Shown here: one piece after another, positions 15,365 through 23,009 of the stretch | Numbering within the stretch: the first letter of the stretch is position 1 | Layout of the letters: the number at the start of each line of letters is the position of its first letter | Origin: Terriglobia bacterium | GTDB taxonomy: Bacteria > Acidobacteriota > Terriglobia > Terriglobales > Acidobacteriaceae | DNA length: 43,545 bases | Assembly (NCBI GenBank): GCA_020073385.1 | Contig: JAIQFH010000051.1 | Location: forward strand, 7,501-51,045 | Reading direction: 5' to 3' | Program-made: the position numbers and the translations under genes | The notes under the pieces: model-generated | Database searches by the model: none | What the model was told of the DNA's origin: nothing | Seen by the model: the letters and a program-made list of their open reading frames with translations, nothing else

Positions 15365-17590
15365 ATGCGCACACTCGCTGTTTTGTTTACCCTGCTTCTC
15401 CCCGCATCAGCTCTCGCCGCCAATCTCACGGTTAAAGTCGTCGATCCCCAATCCGCCGCGGTCTCCAGCGCCCAGGTGTCGTTGCTATGTGGTTTGGAAG
15501 ATCAGAAGGTTGTCACTACCCAAACCACTTCTGCCGAAGGCACTGCCACACTGCCCGTGCGGCAGAAAGGATCCTGCCAGATCAAAGTCCTCGCTGCTGG
15601 CTTTGCCCAGGAACTGATTGCTGTTCCGCAAGAGCGCGAGTTGACGATCGTGCTCCGCCTCGCTACCTCCTCCGAGACCGTCGTCGTGACCGCCACTCGC
15701 ACGCCGGTGCCGGGTAATGAGGCCGGCGTCGACGTCGACGTACTCAGCGGATTGCAGCTGAAAACGACGCAGCCCACCGCAGCCGCTGATGCCATCCGCT
15801 TTCTCCCCGGCGCCATCGTTAACAACGCCGGCCAGCGCGGAGGCCTGACCTCGCTCTTTGTCCGCGGCGGGGAGTCTCGCTACAACAAAGTCATCGTCGA
15901 CGGCGTAACCATCAACGAACCCGGCGGCACCTTCGACTTCGGCACGCTCCCGCTCGATCAGGCCGATCGCATGGAATTCGTCCGCGGGGCACAGAGCACG
16001 CTCTACGGCTCCGACGCCATGACGAGCGTGGTCCAGGTCTGGACGCGTAACGGCAGTACTCGCATCCCCGAGTTACGCTTCGGAGCCGACGGTGGCAATT
16101 TCTCGACCGCCCACGGATACGCCTCGCTGGCCGGAGCCCGCAGCCGCTTCGACTACAACCTCTTCGGCGGCGAATTCAACACACAAGGTTCCTACACCAA
16201 CAGCGCGTTCTCCGACTCGATCGAGGGCGCCAATGTCGGAGCAGCGCTCAGCGACCACACCTCCCTCCGCGTTCGACTCCGCCACTCCAACAGCCACACA
16301 GGCGTCCCGGGCGGATGGAACTTCAACGGATCCGTTCCAATCGTCTCTCAACCGACTGGCGGTCCCTCGTATCCACTGCCCCCAAACCCGGACCAATGGT
16401 CGCAACTAAACAGCTTGCTGGGAGACGTCGACCTCACGATCGCGGCTCCGTCGGGATGGCGCCATCACATCACGGGATTCGACTACCTCTACCGCTACAA
16501 CGAGCAGAATCCTGGAGACCCGGATCGCGTAAGCCCGGTTTTCGGTCCCATCGATTTTTCTTCCCACGAAGTCGACCGTATCAACCGCGCAGGATTCGAA
16601 TACCAGGGCGACTACTCAGAGCGCACCTGGGGTCACACAACCTTCGGATATCGTCTTGAGAACGAAAACGGATTCGTGGGAGACATCAACTTCGGCCAAA
16701 CCCACGGCCAGAGATTGAACAGTGACGTTTACCTGGAACAGCAACTCACCTGGAAAACGCTAACCGCCATCGCGGGTGCCCGCTTCGTCCACAACAGTGC
16801 CTTCGGAAACACAGGGGTGCCCCGGATTGCCTTGATGTGGCAAGCCCTTCGGGGCGGCAATTTCCTCTCCGGAACCCGTCTGCGCTTCTCTTACGCCACC
16901 GGATTCAAAGAGCCCCGACTGGAAGAAACCTTCAACGGAATCCCGCAAAACCCCTTCAACCTTCCAAACACCGCCCTGAAACCCGAGCGCTCCCGTTCCT
17001 TCGAAGCCGGTGTGCAACAGTCACTATTCCACGATCGAGCGGTCCTCAATGCTACGTACTTCAACAATCTCTTCCACGATCAGATCAATTACGTCGAAGT
17101 CGACCCCAAGAATTTTGTCGGCCAATACGTCAACGTCAACAAATCTCTGGCCCACGGCGCCGAATTCAACCTGCAATCTAAACTGACTTCGGGCTTGCTG
17201 CTGACGACGGCTTATACCTATACCTCCACACAGATCCTCGACAATCCAGCGCCCATCGACATCCAATTCAATCCCGGCCAGCCGCTTCTGCGACGTCCGA
17301 AACACGCCGCCACTGGCGTCCTGTCGTACTTAGGATCTCGCTGGGGGGCAAATGTGGGCGCAAGCTTCGTCGGCCGTCGCCCGGATGACGATTTCTTCGG
17401 CTTCAATATTAAGCATGCCGCCGGCTACGTCCGCGCTGATGTAGGCGGATGGTATGCGGTAAATTCGCACGTCACTACATACGTGAATGTCGAAAACGCG
17501 CTGGACCGGCGTTACAACGAGGTCGTGGGCTATCCGGCGCTCCCAATCAACGTGCGCGCCGGCGTGCGTTTTCGATTAGGTGGAGAGTAG
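15365..17590 (+). CDS. btuB: TonB-dependent outer-membrane receptor, BtuB-like (vitamin B12)
   Basis: 741 residues. Signal peptide (LAVLFTLLLPASALAA), then a carboxypeptidase-regulatory-like beta domain (about 20-105, LTVKVVDPQSAAVSSAQVSL), a TonB plug domain starting near VVVTATRTPVPG and including ADAIRFLPGAIV, SLFVRGGESRYNKVIVDGV and MEFVRGAQSTLYGSDAM, then a 22-strand-type barrel ending in VRAGVRFRLGGE. The plug and barrel match the BtuB branch, and the upstream cobalamin riboswitch supports corrinoid uptake. The ATG at 15365 has AAGGAGGA 4 nt upstream; the long in-frame extension overlaps the riboswitch and is not coding. The N-terminal CarboxypepD domain is common in Acidobacteriota receptors but not in enterobacterial BtuB. 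Confidence 0.92.
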   Translation: MRTLAVLFTLLLPASALAANLTVKVVDPQSAAVSSAQVSLLCGLEDQKVVTTQTTSAEGTATLPVRQKGSCQIKVLAAGFAQELIAVPQERELTIVLRLATSSETVVVTATRTPVPGNEAGVDVDVLSGLQLKTTQPTAAADAIRFLPGAIVNNAGQRGGLTSLFVRGGESRYNKVIVDGVTINEPGGTFDFGTLPLDQADRMEFVRGAQSTLYGSDAMTSVVQVWTRNGSTRIPELRFGADGGNFSTAHGYASLAGARSRFDYNLFGGEFNTQGSYTNSAFSDSIEGANVGAALSDHTSLRVRLRHSNSHTGVPGGWNFNGSVPIVSQPTGGPSYPLPPNPDQWSQLNSLLGDVDLTIAAPSGWRHHITGFDYLYRYNEQNPGDPDRVSPVFGPIDFSSHEVDRINRAGFEYQGDYSERTWGHTTFGYRLENENGFVGDINFGQTHGQRLNSDVYLEQQLTWKTLTAIAGARFVHNSAFGNTGVPRIALMWQALRGGNFLSGTRLRFSYATGFKEPRLEETFNGIPQNPFNLPNTALKPERSRSFEAGVQQSLFHDRAVLNATYFNNLFHDQINYVEVDPKNFVGQYVNVNKSLAHGAEFNLQSKLTSGLLLTTAYTYTSTQILDNPAPIDIQFNPGQPLLRRPKHAATGVLSYLGSRWGANVGASFVGRRPDDDFFGFNIKHAAGYVRADVGGWYAVNSHVTTYVNVENALDRRYNEVVGYPALPINVRAGVRFRLGGE

Positions 17591-17607
17591 CGCCGCCGGA
17601 GTTTTGA

Positions 17608-17642
17608 TTCCCTCTGTGTTCCTCTGTGTACTCTGTGGTGAG
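17608..17642 (+). repeat. Family 1b repeat half (reverse orientation)
   Basis: CCTCTGTG, CCTCTGTGTA and CTCTGTGGTGAG in series are the reverse-complement arm of the CACAGAGG variant seen at 6229 and in rnr. It lies just after btuB, before the convergent aldolase terminator. Confidence 0.7.
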
Positions 17643-17704
17643 TTCGTGGATTTCCTTCGAGTCGAGAAGGGAAGCCGGTCCGCACCTGACAATGCATAAG
17701 AGAT

Positions 17705-17728
17705 GAAAAAAGGGCCCGAGGGCCCCTG
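17705..17728 (-). terminator. Rho-independent terminator of the class II aldolase gene
   Basis: Read on the minus strand, the stem GGGCCC-TC-GGGCCC (17725-17712) is followed directly by TTTTTT (17711-17706). It begins 30 nt past the aldolase stop. On the plus strand the downstream T-run is weak (CTGATTTT), so it may only partly stop btuB transcripts. Confidence 0.8.
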
Positions 17729-17755
17729 ATTTTCGCGAACGACCAACGATGGGTC

Positions 17756-18448
17756 TTAGCTGACCTTCTGCGGCGATCTCGGCAGCGGCATCGCCGCCGC
17801 AATCTTCGTCCCAAAATATTTCGTCCGCGCGTTCAGCAGCTTCTCAATTTCCACCTGCTTCAGCGGTTGCTGGCGACCGAGAAGATGCGTGACCAACGCA
17901 ATCTGCGCGAAGTGCTCTACCGTCTCCATCTTCATGTATGCGTGCTCGAGCGTATCTCCATAGGCGACCACACCATGATTCGACATCAGAATCGCATCAT
18001 AATCCGGAACGTATGGCTCCAGAGTTTGCGCCAGTTCGGATGTCCCCGGCGTTCCATACCGCGCCAACGGAATGCAGCCCAGCCCCATCACCACCTCGCA
18101 CACCAGAGGCTCGGTCAAAGCGACTCCCGCCGCCGCAAACCCGGTCGCGGTCGGCGGATGCGCGTGACAAATCGCCTTCACGTCTGGCCGCAAGCGATAA
18201 ATCAGCAGATGCATCCCGATCTCGCTGGTCACATTCCGGTGCCCGGAAACCCGCTGCCCCTCCATGTCGACGATCACCAGGTCCGCCGGCCGCATCGACC
18301 CTTTGCTCAAGCAGGTCGGCGTCACCAGAACCCGGTCATCCTTCAGGCGGACCGACAGATTCCCGTCCATCGCCGCCACGAACCCTCGTTCGTGGAGCAT
18401 GCGTCCATACCGGACGATTTCTTCCCTGTATTTGCGCTCTATAGGCAT
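17756..18448 (-). CDS. Class II aldolase/adducin family protein (L-fuculose-phosphate aldolase-like)
   Basis: About 230 residues. Counting from the ATG at 18448, the class II aldolase metal site is intact: H95 and H97 in CHAHPP and H158 in MSNHG, with the catalytic acid E76 in TSEIGMH; these line up with Glu73, His92, His94 and His155 of E. coli FucA. Substrate motif GNLSVR at 30-34 is also present. Members cleave L-fuculose-1-phosphate, L-ribulose-5-phosphate or related sugars, or act in methionine salvage; no fucose or methionine salvage gene lies nearby, so the substrate is open. An in-frame GTG lies 6 nt upstream. It has its own promoter (18500-18529) and terminator. Confidence 0.88.
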   Translation of the reverse strand: MPIERKYREEIVRYGRMLHERGFVAAMDGNLSVRLKDDRVLVTPTCLSKGSMRPADLVIVDMEGQRVSGHRNVTSEIGMHLLIYRLRPDVKAICHAHPPTATGFAAAGVALTEPLVCEVVMGLGCIPLARYGTPGTSELAQTLEPYVPDYDAILMSNHGVVAYGDTLEHAYMKMETVEHFAQIALVTHLLGRQQPLKQVEIEKLLNARTKYFGTKIAAAMPLPRSPQKVS

Positions 18449-18499
18449 CCACACCTTAAGGGGAGTTGATAAAAAGCAGGCCGCACTTCGGGCATCCGC

Positions 18500-18529
18500 A
18501 TAGTATCAGCACCGCAGTGCTGGAAACAA
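18500..18529 (-). promoter_or_regulatory. Promoter of the class II aldolase gene
   Basis: Minus strand TTGTTT (18529-18524), an 18-bp spacer and TACTAT (18505-18500), with TG making an extended -10 (TGATACTAT). The predicted start near 18493 gives a leader of about 45 nt that contains an AAGGTG Shine-Dalgarno before the ATG. Confidence 0.6.
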
Positions 18530-18596
18530 TCCCAAATTTGCATTGAAAATCGTTCTTGCTGATGCCTTGGAATGCCCGCTGGTCGGCCTTCCTCCT

Positions 18597-18610
18597 TATA
18601 ATCGGCTCAG
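18597..18610 (+). promoter_or_regulatory. -10 box for leaderless queA transcript
   Basis: A perfect TATAAT (18597-18602) ends 7 nt before the GTG at 18610, placing the transcript start at the initiation codon. No Shine-Dalgarno is present. No well-spaced -35 was found. Confidence 0.65.
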
Positions 18611-19698
18611 TGCTCGTTTCCGATTTTCACTACGATCTTCCCGAAGAATTAATCTCCCAGCAGCCGCTGCCCGATCGCGCCGATTCGCGGCTCCTCCATC
18701 TATCCGCTGCAAGCGGCAGCCTCGTTGACCGCCAATTTCGAGATTTTCCCGACCTCCTCCGCCCCGGCGATCTGGTCGTCTTTAATAACACGCGTGTGTT
18801 TCCCGCCCGCCTTTACGGCCGCCGCGCAGGGCTTAGATCCCAGCCTCTGAGCCCCCGGAATCCTGCGTCGCGCGATTTCCTTAGCGGGCAGGTCGAAGTC
18901 CTGCTCACACGGCAACTGCAGATCGATCCTAACGATTGGGAATGTTTGGTCCGCCCCGGCCGCAAAATCGGAGTCGGCGAGCATCTCTTCTTCGGCGAGA
19001 AGGACGAACTCCAGGCTGAGGTTATCTCCCGCGGCGAATTTGGCGAACGCCACATCCGCTTCGCTCTGGCGGACGACTTCTTCGCCCGCATCGAGAGGAT
19101 CGGCCACATCCCTCTTCCGCCCTACATCTCCCGCGCCGATTCCTCCGACGATCGCGACCGCTACCAGACCGTTTACGCCCGCGAGCGCGGATCCGTCGCC
19201 GCCCCCACCGCCGGCCTCCACTTCACTCCGGAAATCCTGTCTCGGCTCCATGACCAAGGCATCGAGACCACACAAGTGACCCTCCACGTCGGGCTCGGCA
19301 CCTTCCAGCCAGTCCGCGTCGAGAGAGTCGAGGAGCACACGCTCCACTCCGAGCCCTATTCGATCTCGGAAGAGGCCGCCGCCAAGATCCGTCAAGCACG
19401 CACCGAATCCCGCCGCATCGTAGCCGTGGGCACCACCACGGTCCGCACTCTCGAATACGCCGCGCAGCAAGCGGGTGAAATCCAAGCCGGCTCCGGGGAA
19501 GCTAATCTCTTCATCTATCCCGGTTTCAAATTCCTCGTCGTCAAAGCGCTATTGACGAATTTCCACCTGCCCCAGTCGACGCTGCTGATGCTGGTCTGCG
19601 CTCTGGGAGGAAAGGAAAATGTCCTCCGCGCCTATCACCACGCCGTAGCCCAGAGATACCGCTTCTACTCTTACGGAGATTGCATGTTTGTTGAGTAG
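18610..19698 (+). CDS. queA: S-adenosylmethionine:tRNA ribosyltransferase-isomerase QueA
   Basis: Transfers and isomerises the ribose of SAM onto 7-aminomethyl-7-deazaguanine in tRNA, giving epoxyqueuosine at the wobble position of GUN anticodons. 362 residues, full length. Conserved blocks: N-terminal VSDFHYDLPEELISQQP, GDLVVFNNTRVFPARLYG, IGHIPLPPYI, GSVAAPTAGLHFT, THVGLGTFQPV-type segment (LHVGLGTFQPVRVE), VGTTTVRTLE, FLVVKALLTNFHLPQSTLLMLVCAL and the terminal YRFYSYGDCMFVE. The GTG at 18610 is chosen because QueA proteins begin just before the VSDF motif and a TATAAT lies 7 nt upstream. Another queuosine step is represented by the damaged gluQ at 35253-36250. Confidence 0.96.
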   Translation: MLVSDFHYDLPEELISQQPLPDRADSRLLHLSAASGSLVDRQFRDFPDLLRPGDLVVFNNTRVFPARLYGRRAGLRSQPLSPRNPASRDFLSGQVEVLLTRQLQIDPNDWECLVRPGRKIGVGEHLFFGEKDELQAEVISRGEFGERHIRFALADDFFARIERIGHIPLPPYISRADSSDDRDRYQTVYARERGSVAAPTAGLHFTPEILSRLHDQGIETTQVTLHVGLGTFQPVRVERVEEHTLHSEPYSISEEAAAKIRQARTESRRIVAVGTTTVRTLEYAAQQAGEIQAGSGEANLFIYPGFKFLVVKALLTNFHLPQSTLLMLVCALGGKENVLRAYHHAVAQRYRFYSYGDCMFVE

Positions 19699-19797
19699 GG
19701 AGCTGAGATCGTTGGACGGGCGCATGCCACAGCAGTTATGGAGAGCGTAATCCTGTCAAAGAGTGTTATGGCCTTCGTCAACCTGCACTCTTGTGGA

Positions 19798-20865
19798 TTA
19801 TCGTTCTGTCGAAGTGGGCAGTTGAAGGTCAAGATTAGCGCGCTTCTCAGCCCTGCCGAGGTCAACGATGACGGCGAGATTTCGGTCTCGCACGCCCGGG
19901 TAGTAGATGCGAGACTGCTTGTTCTTACTATCCGCGCCGGGTTGTATACCAATGCCGACGAGGTAGCGACCGGGGTGTAGCGCCTTAACCTCGAACCGTC
20001 CAAGTTCATCAGAAAAAGCCGAGGTGAATTGCAAATTTCCAGCCGAGACCGGAACTACGGCCACCTGCACATACTTTGCGGGCTTTCCATCTGCCGCCAG
20101 TACTCGTCCCGAAATGCTGCCATCCGGTTCCAGACTAAAACTCATCAGGCTGCAACTTCGTGTGCTGACGTCAGTGCTGCCGTCCTCGGTCCATAGACCT
20201 TCTGTGGTGTTGGCGCTCACTTGATATTCGCCCGGCGGCAGGGGCTCAAACTCATAATGACCATCGTTGTCTGTGAAAGCCGCATATTCACGGCCGTTCA
20301 CCTGTTGTTTGGCGATAATTTTGTGATCCGCAAGAGGGATCGATGTCTCCCATTTGTTGTCTTTCCAAATAGGCTCTGTCACTTGTCCCATGATGATGCC
20401 TGAATCGTTTATATGCGCCAGTCGTCGCAGTGTTTCGATCTGTGCCTGCGCATCGGCTATGGCTCTCGTTGGGCTGTTGTATTTCAGAAGAAGTGACTTA
20501 GTCTTGGTGTCCCGTTGGAGATAAAAGAGCCACTCGTCACCAGCTTGAAAATCCCCAAAACATCCGGCTTGCTCAGTGGTCACAGTCAACGAATCAGCAA
20601 CCGCACCAGCGAAAACCTCTTCGGGGATCAGCCGCAATCGCTTTTCACTGTTCGCTATTTCGACAACGGAAACGACCGTTCCGATGAACACGTCGTCGTA
20701 ACCGTCGCCTACTCCGCACGATCCGTCGCGTCCTCGCATGTAGCAAAGAATCTGCTTGCCGTGGTAGTCGTGGCCTTCCAATTGGGCGGACGCTGAAGAG
20801 ATGATCAGAGTTGAATGGATGCACAATGCAAGCACCAGCATCGCGCATCTCTGTACTAGCCACAT
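19798..20865 (-). CDS. Secreted protein with NTR-like and CarboxypepD-regulatory-like domains
   Basis: 355 residues. Signal peptide (CAMLVLALCIHSTLIISSASA), then a Cys-containing region (about 40-130: C41, C50, DVFIGTVVSV, VTTEQAGCFGDFQAGDEWLFYL) that resembles the netrin/TIMP-like OB fold. It is followed by two prealbumin-like beta domains with the CarboxypepD_reg pattern, TDNDGHYEFEPLPPGEYQVSA and SDELGRFEVKALHPGRYLVGI. Function unknown; secreted or envelope-bound. A perfect TATAAT lies 9 nt before the ATG and no Shine-Dalgarno is visible. The NTR assignment is from the motif pattern alone. Confidence 0.75.
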   Translation of the reverse strand: MWLVQRCAMLVLALCIHSTLIISSASAQLEGHDYHGKQILCYMRGRDGSCGVGDGYDDVFIGTVVSVVEIANSEKRLRLIPEEVFAGAVADSLTVTTEQAGCFGDFQAGDEWLFYLQRDTKTKSLLLKYNSPTRAIADAQAQIETLRRLAHINDSGIIMGQVTEPIWKDNKWETSIPLADHKIIAKQQVNGREYAAFTDNDGHYEFEPLPPGEYQVSANTTEGLWTEDGSTDVSTRSCSLMSFSLEPDGSISGRVLAADGKPAKYVQVAVVPVSAGNLQFTSAFSDELGRFEVKALHPGRYLVGIGIQPGADSKNKQSRIYYPGVRDRNLAVIVDLGRAEKRANLDLQLPTSTER

Positions 20866-20880
20866 GGCACTAGGATTATA
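20866..20880 (-). promoter_or_regulatory. -10 box immediately upstream of secreted-protein start
   Basis: On the minus strand TATAAT occupies 20880-20875 and is followed by 9 nt and the ATG at 20865, predicting a transcript with a leader of 0-3 nt. The -35 region is not recognisable. Confidence 0.5.
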
Positions 20881-21051
20881 GACCTGAGTACAATTTCGTT
20901 AAGTCGGCTGTTGAAACATCTCAATTGCACTTATCGTTAGCGACTCCCTGATTTTTGTCGGAGAGCCGGCTCCATGCCTCCCGGTGACATCGGATGCGTA
21001 GAATGAGTGGAGACGATGTGTAAGCAAATGAGAGGCAGGGAGCAAGTGGCC

Positions 21052-21240
21052 ATGGCATCACAGAGCGAACGCAATCCCGAATCAAGTCCAGCCAAGGCGG
21101 AAGTCCACATCAAAAGTGCTCACCAGATTCTGAAGGCACTGCAAGAGAAGATTGGAGAGCATCCAGAAATCGGCGCGGCCATTACGAAGTTGGAGATGGC
21201 GCTGAATGATCTGGCGATCCAGACTGGCGGCGTGCTGTAG
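21052..21240 (+). CDS. Small helical protein of unknown function
   Basis: 62 residues from the ATG at 21052, which has GGGAGC 8 nt upstream. In-frame starts also exist at 21007 (GTG), 21016 and 21028. The first 18 residues are polar; the rest (VHIKSAHQILKALQEKIGEHPEIGAAITKLEMALNDLAIQTGGVL in part) should form two amphipathic helices, possibly a small dimer. No family recognised. TAGAAT at 20999-21004 is a likely -10. It is kept as a real gene because of the RBS, the regular helical pattern and good codon use. Confidence 0.55.
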   Translation: MASQSERNPESSPAKAEVHIKSAHQILKALQEKIGEHPEIGAAITKLEMALNDLAIQTGGVL

Positions 21241-21343
21241 CGGGTGGGCCTGGGCGTGTCTAAGGCGGTCAGCAGATCACTGCAGATGAATTCCCCGTTT
21301 CACTCTCAAAGGACCGCTACGGCTGCGATGTTGCCCGAAAATG

Positions 21344-21375
21344 AAACGGGCACCCCAACGGGTGCCCGTTTCTAA
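21344..21375 (-). terminator. Strong hairpin terminator after bactofilin
   Basis: A perfect 12-bp stem (21344-21355 with 21360-21371) with a CAAC loop lies 25 bp past the bactofilin stop. On the minus strand it ends in GTTTCATTTTC, a moderate T-tract. It may also serve the small plus-strand gene ending at 21240. Confidence 0.75.
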
Positions 21376-21397
21376 ATCAGCCAAGTTTATCGCAGAG

Positions 21398-21931
21398 CTA
21401 CGCCCGCGCCCCAACCGCTGCCGGCTCGCTCGACGCTACAGGCTTGTCCTCGCCATTCGCCTTCTGCTGCTGTCCACCTTTGCGAATGTCGATGCCGCCC
21501 TTGAAGAACGCGCCATCTTCAATCGAGATGCGTGCCGCGATGACGTCCCCGGTCAGCGAACCGTCGCTGCGGATGTCCACGCGATCGCTCGCGGTCAAGT
21601 TCCCGCGAACTTTTCCGAGCACCACAATCTCGCGCGCGTTGATGTTCGCCGCCACGACTCCATTGCGGCCTACCGTCACGCGATTGCCCGATAGGTTGAT
21701 GGACCCTTCCACTCTGCCGTCGATGTAAAGCGACTCGGAACCAGTCACCTCACCCTTGATCACAAGCGACTTGCCGATCGTCGCCTGGTCCGCAGTGGTG
21801 GTCGTCACCGGCCGAGGGGCCGCTGGCGGTTCGCTTGCGCTCATCGCAGGCGCACTGGGGGTAGACGTAGTTGGGCGCTCCGGCTCAGCTGGCCGGCCGG
21901 GTGTTTGAGGCTGATTTGTCGGCTTCCACAT
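21398..21931 (-). CDS. Bactofilin family polymer-forming cytoskeletal protein
   Basis: 177 residues. Residues 1-48 are a Pro/Thr/Ala-rich unstructured tail. Residues 48-155 carry the bactofilin right-handed beta-helix with repeated short strands: IGKSLVIKGEVTGSESLYIDGRVEGSI, VTVGRNGVVAANINAREIVVLGKVRGNL, VDIRSDGSLTGDVIAARISIEDGAFFKGGI. Bactofilins polymerise without nucleotide into membrane-associated filaments that position wall enzymes or other proteins. The C-terminal tail is polar. A monocistronic unit with a strong terminator. Confidence 0.93.
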   Translation of the reverse strand: MWKPTNQPQTPGRPAEPERPTTSTPSAPAMSASEPPAAPRPVTTTTADQATIGKSLVIKGEVTGSESLYIDGRVEGSINLSGNRVTVGRNGVVAANINAREIVVLGKVRGNLTASDRVDIRSDGSLTGDVIAARISIEDGAFFKGGIDIRKGGQQQKANGEDKPVASSEPAAVGARA

Positions 21932-22275
21932 GGATGACAGGGTCCTTTCCTCTGTTGGGATTAGGAGTTATTTGGCCGCACTTTCGTAGCCAAACGCGAT
22001 TGTACTCCTCGGTCTCATTTTGAACCCTGTGGAAATCCCTTATTTTCAACGGAAGTAACCGGATTGCAACGGATCGTCGCGCGCTTCCACTTCCCATCCG
22101 CATTTCTCTGCACTGAGGATTTTCGCCCCGGCAGCGTGTAACGTTTCCCGAAATTTTCTTCCCGACGTATCCTTCCACAGCCCGCCGGAGTTATCCTCTC
22201 AGGGAGAAGATTTATCGAAACCGATGCTCAATCTTCGAGTCTAATAATTTAATTCGACCCCAGAAAAAGTCATGA
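21932..22275. other. Intergenic region between divergent bactofilin and DinB genes
   Basis: No gene is supported here. The only minus-strand ORF of note overlaps the bactofilin start in another frame and looks spurious. The stretch should hold the bactofilin promoter; none was clear. It ends at the left arm of the repeat pair that brackets the DinB gene. Confidence 0.4.
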
Positions 22276-22953
22276 ACCACAAAGGGCACGAAGGTTCACG
22301 AAGGAAATTCGCGCGCCGGTCTTTATATCTTTCGCCCTGAGACTTCACCGGAAACCAAGGAGCCATTCATGTCCGACCCAGCCACCCTCGCTCCAACCAT
22401 CGCTCGCCCCGAACCCTCCGAGCACTCTCCCTACCACGAGCGCTACATCTCGCTGGTGCCCGGCAACGACATCCTGAGCACGCTCGAGTCGCAACGCCGC
22501 CAGATGCTGATCCTGCTCTCCGGCCGCGACGAATCCGAAGGCGACTTCCGCTACGCCCCCGACAAGTGGTCCGTTAAGGAAGTTCTCGGCCACGTGTGCG
22601 ACACCGAGCGCATCTTCGCTTACCGCGCCCTGCGCATCGCTCGCGGAGACCGCACTCCGCTAGCCGGTTTCGAGCAGGACGACTATATCCGCAACGGCCC
22701 CTTTGCTACCCGCCCGCTCGCGGACCTCATCGAAGACTACATCGCCGTCCGCCGTGCCACGCTCACGCTCTTTCGCAACCTCGACGAGCAAGCCTGGATG
22801 CGCCGCGGCATCGCCAACAACAACGAAATCAGCGTCCGAGCTTTGGCCTACATCACCGCCGGCCACGAAATCCACCACCGCCGCATTTTGGAGGAAAAGT
22901 ATTTCGCCGGCCGGTGACTTTTTTCCTTCGTGAACCTTCGTGCCCTTTGTGGT
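22276..22953. repeat. Family 1 repeat arms as perfect inverted repeats around a DinB gene
   Basis: The 32-bp left arm (22276-22307) and the reverse complement of the right arm (22922-22953) are identical at all 32 positions. The 614 bp between them hold exactly one gene (22369-22917), whose stop codon lies 4 nt before the right arm. In the other family 1 pairs (4276-4355, 32954-33032) the loop is only 15-16 bp and the arms match at 27-28 of 32. The organisation is that of a minimal cassette with terminal inverted repeats; flanking target duplications were not obvious. Confidence 0.85.
22369..22917 (+). CDS. DinB/YfiT-like metal-binding four-helix protein
   Basis: 182 residues. The DinB_2 fold is indicated by W-S-V-K-E-V-L-G-H75 in the second helix, ERIFAYRALRIARGD, and GH166-EIHH170-RRIL in the last helix; these three histidines form the usual metal site. 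Members are thiol-dependent S-transferases, damage-inducible proteins or unknowns, so a specific reaction cannot be named. Shine-Dalgarno AAGGAG lies 8 nt before the ATG. The gene is bracketed by perfect inverted repeats. A second, divergent DinB-type gene follows at 23010. Confidence 0.88.
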   Translation: MSDPATLAPTIARPEPSEHSPYHERYISLVPGNDILSTLESQRRQMLILLSGRDESEGDFRYAPDKWSVKEVLGHVCDTERIFAYRALRIARGDRTPLAGFEQDDYIRNGPFATRPLADLIEDYIAVRRATLTLFRNLDEQAWMRRGIANNNEISVRALAYITAGHEIHHRRILEEKYFAGR

Positions 22954-23009
22954 GGATGACTTCAGGTTCTTAGCGGTCTCAATCGGAGCCATAGGAGGTG
23001 CAACGCACG

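Noticed and set aside
18700..19485. 261-codon minus-strand ORF inside queA
   Set aside because: Antisense to a fully conserved queA; Gly/Asp-rich shadow frame.
21885..22178. 97-codon minus-strand ORF upstream of bactofilin
   Set aside because: Runs into the bactofilin start in another frame and has no domain or ribosome binding site.
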